Positions 33,951 through 44,506 of a DNA stretch of 64,000 nucleotides are shown piece after piece (position 1 is the stretch's first letter; each line of letters begins with the position of its first letter). Position numbers and translations under genes: made by a program. The stretch is taken from the NCBI GenBank assembly GCA_963920765.1, contig OY987247.1:6420471-6484470 (forward strand). Direction: 5' to 3'. The stretch is from Ulota crispa. Its lineage: Eukaryota; Streptophyta; Bryopsida; Orthotrichales; Orthotrichaceae. The notes under the pieces are model-generated. The model searched no databases, was not told where the DNA came from, and saw only the letters and a program-made list of their open reading frames with translations.

Positions 33951-34649
33951 GTTGTAGACTTCTAGCCTTCAAAAAGTGCTCAAGAAAGTGTTGTGTTGAA
34001 TTTAAGAATTCAATGGCTCAATTTATTATGGATATTAAAAAAAAATTGTTAGCTATCATATGCATTTTTGTGACGATTCTCATAGTATGTTTATGAATGA
34101 TGATATTTCAAGGCTATTGACTGCTTTTCACATCAATATAGGACTAGATTGAATTTTATGAATTTGAAAAGAAATCAAGGATGGATACCTAAAGTAGTGC
34201 AATTTAGATTTTCTAATCATGCAATGTTTTACAAAGTTGATACAAATGATAGTATTTCACAAATAATACAAAATTTCCACTTTGCATTCAACGGATCCAT
34301 GCTTATCTTATTGATTTATGAGTCCTTAGTCCTCAATGGCTTTAAAAAAATTTAGCTCATTTTTTTTGGTTTGCTATGATCACAATTAGGAATATTTTGG
34401 TAGTTATTAGGTTTGTGTGTAGTGGAAAAAGTCTCTTCTAGGGCAAATTGCCATCCTTGATGTTAAAAAGTACTAAAAGCAAATCAAGCAATTTTTATAC
34501 CACATGTCAAGAATAACCCCTGAAAAGTACAGCAAGTACGTAGAGCATTCAATTGCCATGTGGCATGTCAAGAGCAACCACTATGACACCTAGCCCATAG
34601 TTGTTGCAGGCGTGCCCTCTCACTTGCCGAGGCATTGACGGGCTAACTT

Positions 34650-34891
34650 CAAAAAAATTAGTTGTATTGTAAATATCCTTGTCCATGCTGCCCCTTGAGC
34701 ATAAAAATCAACATATCAGGCCATATCTTCTCATTCATACTTCTAAATGTCATGAAATTTAGTGCATATGAAAGACATTCCTTGTCCACACCTTCTATTA
34801 AAATTTTAGCCCAAAGTATGAAAATCTCAAGTCACATGTACCAGCCCAAAATTGCTATGTTTTCAAAAAACATTGCTTGTTCCTTTAGGGG
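34650..34891. mobile_element. One end of a TTAA-type piggyBac-like element (copy G), left end not found
   Basis: The right end in reverse complement reads CCCCTAAAGGAACAAGC and is followed by TTAA (34892-34895). Interior similarity to the elements at 63754 onward and 62468-63396 (CATAGCAATTTTGG and further blocks) shows the same family for at least 200 bp. The other terminus was not located, so it is probably truncated. Confidence 0.6.
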
Positions 34892-35270
34892 TTAAAGAGT
34901 ATCCAACTTGATTTAAAACCGTCATGATGGATGAGTGCATCTTTCACACATGATACAACGTGACTATGAATAAAGCTTCTAATGAATGGTTTTGGACCTA
35001 TTCAAAGATGACTGAAAGGTACACTTGTTGGACACCTACATGTTGACTTCAAGAATTCATAGGAGTTTTCAAAATTCTCCAAAAGATGCAATTATTGTTT
35101 TTTCTAAAATACATAAGTTCTAATTCTATTAAAAAAAAACAATTTCTAGTTACAACTTTTAGTTCAATCCTTCAAAGCTTGGCTTACCACTTTGTGAATG
35201 AATTTTGTACATTGTCATCCACGTTGGCTTTATTATATGTGGGATGCATTTTTTTGCTAGAAACTCTCCA
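34892..35270 (+). repeat. Dispersed repeat, copy 2
   Basis: Direct-orientation relative of 31859-32232. Similarity starts exactly at the TTAA adjoining transposon copy G, so that element was inserted into this repeat. Confidence 0.7.
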
Positions 35271-36001
35271 TTGGTGAATAATGTTTTTGAGCACCACCAA
35301 CATTCCTAGGATCAAGGGCTGGGTAATGCTAAATGGTGAGCAAGGATTCATGAGCAATGAGCCGTGAGCGTAATTTTTTGGCAAAATATTACATTTCACT
35401 TAAAAATGTGTATATAGGACCTTATAATTGCACATTATAAACATTCATCTCTTGTAAAATTGTTGTTTTTTAGTTTTTCCATTAATTTTAAACTCAAAAT
35501 TGATTCATACTCACAAAATCTTGGCTCATTGCTCATAGACTCACTGTTCTACGTTGACAAAATAATTTACCTCACTCCAAATACAAGAATAATACACCAT
35601 ATTGTACTTGTCGCAAAGGGCTGCCTCGTCTTTTAGGGGCTAAACAACAACGGAAGCAATAATCACCACTACAACATTGGCATTATAAGGAACTCGGAGA
35701 ACTCGAAGAACGAAAGGGAACGCAAGGGAACATCGTCGTCCTCCTCTCATGAAAACACACCCGTCAAATATATTAGGGTTTGCCTTTCAGTGTCGCTGGT
35801 CGATCATTCATCGCCGGAGCGTCGGTATCGAAGAGAGTATCTATCTGCCTGCATGTTTGCCAACAAAATCCATATCCGCCTAATTCCCGACGCAGCCACG
35901 CGTTCCGCGACCGATCGAACAAACTACCGTTTCCTTCGGTGATTGTTTTCATTTTTTTTTTTCCGTGAATCGTTTGCCATCGTAGTCGTCCTGCATCGGA
36001 A
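35271..36001 (+). promoter_or_regulatory. Upstream region of the RBM42-like gene with a telo-box
   Basis: About 230 bp before the start codon is TTAGGGTTT (35773-35781), the telo-box common in promoters and leaders of plant housekeeping and RNA-processing genes. A pyrimidine-rich stretch (35941-35963) lies closer to the ATG. The transcription start is not evident. No gene is seen in 35271-35640. Confidence 0.45.
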
Positions 36002-39000
36002 ATGACGAATCTCATGAGCGAGCTCGAGCGATTCGAGCAGGAGATGAAGGAACTTGGATCCGACACTATCACGACAGCTGCAGCAGCACAAGTGCTGCCA
36101 CCTCCACCACCTCCTCCTCCCCATGCGGTACCCGCACGAACTGGCCATTTACCTCCGCCGCCACCGCCGCCGCCTCCATCCTCTGTAAGTGTCTCACACA
36201 CAATCCACAACTCGCAACAGAAACTCCAAACTCGCCTTGCGACAGAAATTCTGAACTCTCCTCTTAAAGTAATAAGGCTTTCGTGCTTTTCCTTGTTTCA
36301 TTTTTTCACGATAGGCATCATTTCATAGAATGTTTATGAGCATGAAAAGGTTGCGAAAAGCGTAGGAATCAACGAATGTCTTATTAAACTGCGTTAGTAG
36401 TTAGTCTCTTGCGTTGATAGCCAGCAGAGCAAAATTGTATGTCTTAAACAGTCGATTTCTAGGTCTTTTATATCTTTTCCTTGTTTCATTTTTTCTTTCC
36501 AAGAGGTACGTTGTTTTAGTATTGAGTGTTATGGACTTCAAAGGTTTTGGAAATGTTATTCAAGTGGCGGAAATCAAGCAATAATCGTCATGAAGCATTT
36601 TTGGATTTCGTTGTTTTTTTACTGTTTCGTTTTCCAGTATAGATACATTATTATTTTCACTCTTGCAACATGGCACGTTTTGGAAACCCTAATGTGGAGT
36701 GTTACGTAATTAATTACCCAGTGCAGGAACCATATGTAAGTCGTATATTGGAGTGTTACATTAGAGACTTGTAACAGTATTTTCTTAAAGGGAATTGATA
36801 TATGTGTACCATATCCTTTTTGACTATTCTACCACACTTACTATATATGGTCAATATTTATGATATTATAGTAGGTGTTGACCACGGATAAAACAACTGA
36901 ATTGAAGGTAAAATTTGGACATATAAGTTGTAACTTCAGTTTTGTTTTTCCAACTCTAGATCTTACTCGTAGTATCAATGAAAGATTTACGTTATGCTAA
37001 GTTAGACATTTTAATCAATACTATGAACAAGATCTAGAGTTGAAAAACAAAGCTGAAGTTACAACCTATATGTCAAGTTGTATCTTCAATTTAGTGATGT
37101 GTAGTCTGTGGTCCACACCTACTATAATATCATAAATGTTGACCATGTATAGTAGGTGTGGTAGAATACTCCAAAGGTTGTGGTACATATATCAATTCCC
37201 TTTCCTAAATCAGTATGGAGTATAAAGAGTTCTGGAATGTGAAGCCAAATTGTTGAAATCTGCCATATTCTTACATCATTGTTTGATGCTTTGTAGACTT
37301 CTGTATGGAACAGTATGTAAGTCGTATATCGGAGTATTACATTAGAGACTTGTAACAGTATTTTTCTAAAGCATTATGGAGTATAAAGAATTGAGGAATG
37401 TGAAGCCAAATTGTTGAAATCTACCATATTCTTACATCGTTGCTTGATGCTTTGTAGACTTCTGTATTGACGGCCCCGGGCACCACACCAGCGGCCTTTC
37501 CAGTGCCTCCACCGCCTCCACCCCGTCTCGGTACGCCTACACTACCTCCTCCACCCCCGGCCTCTGGGTCGCAGTATTCATACCCGACCACAAGTGCATA
37601 TGCTCGACCCCCCGCACCTCCTCCTCCTCCAGCATCAAGTTCTTACAATTTTCCGGTGCCTTTCCATCTCCAGCAGCAACAGTATCAAGCACCCGCGCAG
37701 CAGTATAATTCGGTTTCGCAGAGTACTTATCAAGCACAACCTCAGACTCACAGTCAACCAGCTGTTCCTTCAGCTCAATATCAGTATACGCCGTTATATC
37801 AACAACCTGCTACGCCTGCTGCTGCTCCTCTGCCTCAGCAACAACAGGTCAGTTCTCCGCTGTTCTTCTCTTGGATTTCTGAAATAAATCTTACAGTACT
37901 TGTATATTCTGAATTCCCATTTTGTGTTTCACAAGGCATGCCCAAATTTCAACGGAGAGGCTAGTTTGTATTATGGAGCCGGAGGAGGTTACTCAGTGTG
38001 CTATAGGCTTCTTCTCCGAGAATTGGTGCTTTGATAACCCTTAGTCCCGGCTTCAGGATGTTATTTGAAGACCTCCATGAACTGCAAATCCCATGGAGCT
38101 TTGATTATATGAATTCACTAGGGTTCTCTATATACCAGAGTTAGTTTTGTTGCCTTTTTTATACCTTGTAAATTACCCCCGACTTGCATCGCGGATAATA
38201 TGTACTAATCTCTGTCATGTAGAGAGATTCTCCTTTTTTGAAGAGAAGCGGATCAAAAAGGTTGTATATTGGCAGCTTTACGGTCCAGCGGTCTGTTTTA
38301 GAGGGAGCATTGCTTATGCCCTGTCCGCTAGCCTATTCAATAGAATTGGGGACTAACGAATGAGGTTTTATGATTTCAGGCTCAACAACTTTTTCAAAGA
38401 GACGCACAAACAATTACACCGGAGGCTCTTGAAAGTGTGAAGGCCGCCTTGGCTAGTGGCGAGGGCGAACAAAAAGCGGAGACGAAGAAAAGAGCGGTTC
38501 CTCGAAAAGCTGCTGGGCTGACCTGGGAAGATTCTACTCTTTCGGAGTGGCCTGAAAGTATGTCCACAAATCTCTGACTAGTTGTTACTTTGGGGTGCTC
38601 TGTGTGAGGTGCATTTGTTGGTGCCCTGATTTCATGCCTGTTGCTTCTGTTATATTTTGCATAAAGTTCTTTTTTGGTCCAGTAGTTTTAGTTTTAGCTA
38701 GTGGGATTTATGGTTGGTGGAATACAGTCTACACGGGGTTAGCTTCGATTCTTGAAGAGCGTAAAGAACAGTTCATTAGCTACAGCAATGAAAGATATCT
38801 GTTTTTATAACTCAACTGTTGGTTGTGCAGATGATCATCGCCTTTTTTGTGGGGACTTAGGAAATGAAGTGAATGACGAGGTTTTAACGAAGGCCTTCAC
38901 TCGCTTTGACACTTTCAACATGGCTCGTGTAAGTACTTCTCATGCAGCTTCATTCCTGAGAAGAACGAAGTATTATTTATGTCAATAATCCCTAAAAATA

Positions 39001-40107
39001 GGAAGTCTACTTTTGGAAGCCAATTGTCAAAACCCAGTTACTTTCGAAACCATATCTCCATCATTCAAATATGTAGTTTATTATTTCTTCTTTCTATAGA
39101 TACGTTTTCTTACCTTCATTTAACCTTCGCAAATAACACATTTTTGAACTCCTCTAGTTTGAGCACTTATGGGCTAAGCCTCTGATTTTAGAGAGGCTTG
39201 GAGCTTATGCACTTTCTGATGCTGAGATGTTACGATCTTTTGCTTTATATAAGTATATTTTGTGGTGGGATGTAATTCAGTAATGACTGAGATTGTTCTA
39301 TGTAGGAAAAACAAATTTTGTTGCAACTGGAATAGTCTTCTAATTTCGTTTATGTTTTTGTAGGTTGTACGAGACAAACGCACAGGAAAGACTAAAGGTT
39401 TCGGCTTTGTCAGTTTTCAAAATCCTTCCGATCTAGCTTTAGCCTTGAAAGAAATGAATGGTACGTGATGTAACGTTCAGTAATTTCTTTGCCATCTGCG
39501 TGTATGTCGTCAAGTGCTCTAGAGGCTGTTAGACAAATTTTATGTATGTAGTAGATCACTTTGTTTTCCCGTGTTCCTAGTCCCTTTTACCCAGGATTGC
39601 AGAGTAAGGGTGTGTCATGATTGTTATTATAAACGTTGGTAAATAGCCTTCATCGTCTTCCTTTGATCACCACTGGTCGTTTTATCAATGTCTTATACAT
39701 TTCCAAACGAGTGTAGTTTTGCTGTTGTTTCGAAATGAGTGTATTTTCTACTGGCAGTTCATTGCTTAAAGGATCACTACTTCTGCAGGTAAATATGTTG
39801 GAAACAGGCCAATCAAGCTGCGAAAGAGCTCATGGAAAGACCGAACAGACGAAGAAGCATTAACAAATCCGAAGGTACGATCTGCAAGAGTTGCCTTTCG
39901 TTAGCAAGATTTGGGACATTGGTGTAGCGTGATATAGAATCTCTGAAAATAGAGTGCTGCCTTTGAACCTTTGGGAGCACATTAGATCATAAGTTTTCTG
40001 TACTTTGTTTTACTTCTTCTCTTCTTCTCATTGCTCTTCTGTTTGTTCTGGAATTTCAGCATAACAAGCGGCATAAGTCAAACAAGAAGAACATTTTGCA
40101 TAACTAG
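36002..40107 (+). CDS. RBM42-like RNA-binding protein with one RRM
   Basis: Exons 36002-36184, 37458-37847, 38380-38557, 38831-38928, 39364-39460, 39789-39874 and 40060-40107 join in frame to 359 residues. The N-terminus starts MTNLMSELERFEQEM and carries proline tracts; residues 62-191 are Pro/Gln/Tyr/Ala-rich and low-complexity. The conserved linker RKAAGLTWEDSTLSEWPEND precedes a C-terminal RRM with RNP2-like RLFCGDLG (254-261) and RNP1-like KGFGFVSF (294-301), and the protein ends in a basic KHNKRHKSNKKN tail. RBM42 homologues bind RNA and associate with the tri-snRNP and pre-mRNA splicing, hence a nuclear role (family knowledge). Intron 1 holds a MITE and a tandem copy of the exon 2 acceptor. 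Confidence 0.92.
36725..37470 (+). repeat. Tandem duplication of the exon 2 acceptor region
   Basis: The block running from TATGTAAGTCGTATAT through CTTGTAACAGTATTTT and GAAGCCAAATTGTTGAAATC to GATGCTTTGTAGACTTCTG occurs twice: 36733-37305 (interrupted by the MITE) and 37316-37468. The upstream copy keeps a complete acceptor (AG at 37295-37296) and the first bases of exon 2, followed at once by a donor-like GTATGTAAG. Confidence 0.8.
36790..37201. mobile_element. 8-bp-TSD MITE in RBM42 intron 1 (family B, copy 1)
   Basis: Inverted ends GGGAATTGATATATGT with arms sharing TCTACCACAC, GTTGTAACTTCA and AACTCTAGATCTT or their complements. Flanks TTCTTAAA (36782-36789) and TTCCTAAA (37202-37209). 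The neighbouring tandem copy shows the empty site TTTTTCTAAAGCATTATGG at about 37362. An 8-bp duplication points to hAT-like origin. Non-coding. Confidence 0.8.
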
Positions 40108-41430
40108 CGGGCTGCAATTGAACATGGCGCTGTCGCTCGGATGCTCCAACAAGGGTCCCTGGGACTCAGATCTGAACATGCGTAATGAAGGGTAAGCCTT
40201 GTATACAATGTGGATGACAATTGTTTAGAAACCATGATAGAAATTTACCTACACAAAAGTGGCTTATAACAGAAGGCACATAATGGTCAATCTGTGACAT
40301 TGCACTGCATACAATTGGCAAGTGGTTGTGATAATAATATTCTACAACTCACATGTTTTCTCCCGTAGGCTTGCTGTAATATCTCACTAATGGATCGGAT
40401 ATCCTTTAACTTTTAGAGAGAGGGATATAGATCAATGCTGCCACTGGCACCTCACTCGTGGGATCCTGAATTTTCACGGAGAGCAAAGGGAATCTGCCAG
40501 AACTGGTTAATGATGTTAAGGTGTTTACAAATGTGGTTAAATTTAGCAAAGTTTCGACCAGTTTTTTGTTACTGCTGCAAATAATGGGAGTATTATAGCG
40601 TCAAATTTGAAATTTTAGCACGTTTAGGAATATTTTTCAAGCCACTTGAGCTAATTCTGAAAATCACGGTTGGGATGACTGATGATGATGTTCAGGATTC
40701 TTTACGTGGAGATTGGATTGATTGGGAGTATGTTCACTTGCAGGTGAAGTTGCTACTATGTTGTATTACGAGCTGGAGGTTTGAAATTTAGTCGTGGATG
40801 TTCAGTTGCAGGATGTCACACTTGTTGTTTGTGGTATAAAATTACTATTTGGTAGTGTGACTTGATTAGGTGTACTTTACTGGAAACCAATTTTGAAATT
40901 CTTCTGCAGATAGCCCGCTTTCTGAAACGTCACTGGTGTCATGAGTTTTTTTTAGTGATGCTGGAATTGCAAAGGTTGTATGTTTGGTATATTGCTTTTG
41001 ATTTTTCCTCTTGAAGGGATGCTTTTTACAAGGTTATTACACCTTGAATTTTCCCAACTTGTTGCTCTAAAGGTATGCAATACAAGATTGAGAAGCCAAA
41101 ATAAGAAACCTTCTTTTTGGATGAATTTTTTAGAACAATTTCTGCATATTGGCAGATCGTTATGATGCAAAATGCAGGTCATTTCACAAATTTAGAAACA
41201 ACTCCAGTAGAACCCCTGTAAGCTAATATCATATAAACTAATATCCTTTGTAAACTAATTTATAACACAAATCTCAATTCAGACCATACATTAGTCATAA
41301 ACCAAAGCAATTAATCCAATAGTAGTAATGCTCCTTGGTGCTATCCTAGCACTACCCTTAAGGCCACTTCATTTACACTTCCACAAAATTAACTAATAAC
41401 TTAGACTAATCTAAACTAATCTAGTTCTAG
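40108..41430. other. Downstream flank of the RBM42-like gene, no gene seen
   Basis: Includes the 3' UTR of the RBM42-like gene; no clear polyadenylation signal could be singled out. No other gene, RNA or terminal repeat recognised. Confidence 0.5.
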
Positions 41431-41610
41431 AGATGTATTCAAAAAGCTGCATCAATATACTCCCAAACATGACATACAATTCCAATGAAGTTCAAATCTG
41501 GTTTTTTGTCCCTTGTATTCAGATTTGGGAGATCTTGCTTCACTCTTCAAAGCTTTGCACCACATATACACATGCGTGTTTCAAACTAGTTTCTTGTAAA
41601 TTTAAGAAGA
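41431..41610 (+). repeat. Direct repeat, copy 1 of 2
   Basis: About 180 bp similar to 43949-44135 in the same orientation (shared runs CACTCTTCAAAGCTTTGCAC and TTCCAATGAAGTTCAAA). Origin unknown. Confidence 0.75.
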
Positions 41611-41630
41611 TTATTAGATCTTTTTTTAAA

Positions 41631-41956
41631 GGGAAAATTTCATGGATACCCTTGAAGTTTGCAATATTTACATAGGTACCCATGCTTTTTCAGAAATTAC
41701 ACAAATATTGTTGGATCATAAATTATAGGCTTTTGTTTGGTTGTGCATGTCACTTCCCTTCTTCCTTGGTGTGCACGTTTTTTTTTTTTTTTTTTGTTTC
41801 ATTACATTCCCTTCTTTAACATTGGTTATGAAGGAAGTACAAGCACAACAATTAAATGCCTAAAAAATATGGTCAAAGGATGTTTGTGTAGTTTCTGAAA
41901 AAGCGGGGTATTTATGTAAATATTATAAACTTTAGGGGTATCCATAAAATTTACCC
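41631..41956. mobile_element. Mutator-like MITE, copy b
   Basis: Ends GGGAAAATTTCATGGATACC and, inverted, GGGTAAATTTTATGGATACC, with the family's internal motifs. The flanks no longer show a clear 9-bp duplication. A long T run lies near the centre of the left arm. Confidence 0.75.
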
Positions 41957-42310
41957 TTAAATGAATACATCATTTTGAGTAGCTCATTTTGATTGGGTAA
42001 GAGAGTGTTGTGCAACTTCCATTGACCCATATGTCCTTTTAGTAGAGGACCAACATGGGAGAGAGAGGTACATGTGTAAAGTGATTTATACTAAGTCCTT
42101 TCAATAGAGGTTAACCATTGGTACTACATGTTCTTAAATTAGTATTTAAATATCAATAAACATAATATATTGAATTAACTTAAAATAAAATGAAGTACTT
42201 TATTAGTACACCTTGCAAATTCACTTGTATCTTGAATTAGTGTTAGTTAGCATTTTTAGTGCAAGAAGTAGTAATAGAAGTAGTTGTGTAATATTTGGTC
42301 AACTTGTTAA

Positions 42311-42847
42311 CCCCTAAATGTCCAATCAACCATATTTTGGTCGTTGTCCTTTTTGCAGGTTACTCAAAATGTAAAAAAATATTTTTTGAAAAATAAAAAA
42401 TAATCTCATATAGGAAAGCAAGTCTACTTTCCAACCCAATTTGAATCATGTCAACCCAAGTTAAACTCCATCAAGGAGACCTTTTCAAAAACAAACATTT
42501 CAATATTTGCTAGTGTTACAAAATTTACTATTTTGGGAAACTAATGATGTTCTCTCTATCAAAAATATTGCATTTTTGAACTTTCAGACATAATGTCTAT
42601 TTTTAACCAATTATACCAAAATTTAACTCTATTAATAAAACTTGTGATTTTGATGAATATTAAATGATAAATGCTTCTAAATTCATTAAATAAGAATACA
42701 AAACATTTTTTGAATAATTGACTATATGGATAATTGCTAAACATCATAATTTTTGTTTTTTGTTTTTAAACAAACTTCATTGAAGTTACAAGAGTATTTT
42801 TTTTGAACGCATTTATGTTTTGCCCTTACCCCTTGGGCATTTAGGGG
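42311..42847. mobile_element. TTAA-flanked piggyBac-like element (copy E)
   Basis: TTAA (42307-42310) then CCCCTAAATGTCCAATC; right end in reverse complement CCCCTAAATGCCCAAGG, then TTAA (42848-42851). 537 bp, AT-rich, with no coding capacity recognised. Confidence 0.7.
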
Positions 42848-43338
42848 TTAATTACCAAAAATGTCCACGACACCTTGATGCCAAGACACAGTGCGATTTT
42901 GAATCTTGACCTCATGAGTTTCATAATCCCCCCCGTCGGTATGTACGTACCCTTTGGGGTCAAGAGATTAAACACATGCATAGTGTAAGTAAAGTACAGA
43001 AAAATAAATGTAAATTTTAAAGGTGTTGCTTCTTTCTCCAAGGTGGAAGTGAGCATCCAAGGCACGTGAGGCCCACTTTATGAATACCTTGCTCCCACCA
43101 ATGACACAAACAGGAAGCTACTTTCTCACTTTGAAATACTGATATCTAAATCTAAATAGCTCTTAAAATTATGCAACCAACTTGTACCAGCATTCAATTG
43201 GTTGTATTGCTGTGAAAATTCTATACATGTGTTTGACAACACTCAAGTAGCTCCAGCCCTTAGGGTTGGGTTTGGCAGCACCCTCTACCTGTCTACCGAG
43301 ACACTTGAGCTATCATAGCCAAAGCCCAATAAAATGTA

Positions 43339-43765
43339 TTCCCTCTGTCCCTCTAAAAACGACCAAATCAGACACATTTCTTGTACCACTAAAAAGCTCC
43401 CTTTTGCTGATTTCAAACACGGAGAAAATGTTTGCCATGTTCAAAGATCTCATGGGGGGCAAGTTAAGCAATTAGAGAGCATTTCCTCTCCTAGCAAGCT
43501 TGGCCTTGCCCATATGAGGTACCATTGTTGCTACTAATCTTTAAATCATAAATAATGAAGAGCTAGCACCATGCACAAATATGGCACATTTTGCATGGAA
43601 TTTGGGTGCCCAAACAGCAGCATCAAAACAATACTTGAGATTTTGCATACATTCGGTAGATGGTACATTGATTCTAGAATGCATGTGTCACTAGCACAAA
43701 GACTTAAAACAAAATTAATACTTTGCAAAGAAGCTTTTTGGACGTTTTTAGAGGGACAGAGGGAG
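43339..43765. mobile_element. Stowaway MITE (Tc1/mariner)
   Basis: Ends TTCCCTCTGTCCCTCTAAAA and, inverted, CTCCCTCTGTCCCTCTAAAA, flanked by TA (43337-43338, 43766-43767). This is the plant Stowaway consensus CTCCCTCYGTYCC. 427 bp; the short open frames inside are not genes. Confidence 0.85.
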
Positions 43766-43948
43766 TATTATCAGTCCGAGGTACAGGGACATTCAATAGC
43801 GGTGTGAGATCTTACAATTCTAGCTCCCCAATGCCACCTTCTTCTTCAAGCCGGCTCACACCACAAACATGGCTGGCTGCTCTTATACCACCATTACTCC
43901 TCTGTATGATGAAAATATGTCAGAAAACTGCAAAATTAAATGCTAAGA

Positions 43949-44135
43949 TGTATTCTGAAAGCTGCCTCGATCTACTCTCAAACAAGACGTACAGTTCCAA
44001 TGAAGTTCAAAGCTGGTTTTTTTATTCCCTCTTGTATTCAGCAGCTAAACTATCTGGAAGATCTTGATTCACTCTTCAAAGCTTTGCACCACATATATAC
44101 ATGCGTGTTTCAACCCAGTTTCTTGTACATTTAAC
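43949..44135 (+). repeat. Direct repeat, copy 2 of 2
   Basis: Relative of 41431-41610, 2.5 kb away. The segment 44136-44506 between it and the CCDC174-like stop codon is that gene's 3' flank, with no other gene. Confidence 0.75.
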
Positions 44136-44506
44136 AAAATTACTTGATCTGACTCGAGGTTTTTTTTTTTTAAAATCTGGGCATCCGTGAAACGAGGAAA
44201 CAAAAAGGGCTCCTCAACATTGTAAAGAATTATTCTCAATTTCAAATCCAGTTGTATGACTGGAAGTATATACCCTGAACTCTATGTTTAGGCACGATTA
44301 GAGTCAGTTATCCACGCACGGATGCACTACAGCAAGCCTCACAACCATTTCTGCAAAAGCCATTAGTCGATTGGAATTCATAAAGCCCATCTCCAGCCTA
44401 GGCTACTTTGCAAATATAGCTATACAATTTCTCTCGGAGAGTACCTCGTTCAGATGAAAGATCACAACGAGATGGTCGCGGTTCGCAAGCGGTCACAGTA
44501 GCGTAC

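Noticed and set aside
35773-36210. Glycine-rich minus-strand frame opposite RBM42 exon 1
   Set aside because: It is the antisense shadow of the proline codons of exon 1 and would lack supported splice or start signals.
36790-37201. Hairpin microRNA precursor in RBM42 intron 1
   Set aside because: The inverted arms extend to defined ends with target duplications and a second copy exists at 49097, so a MITE explains it.
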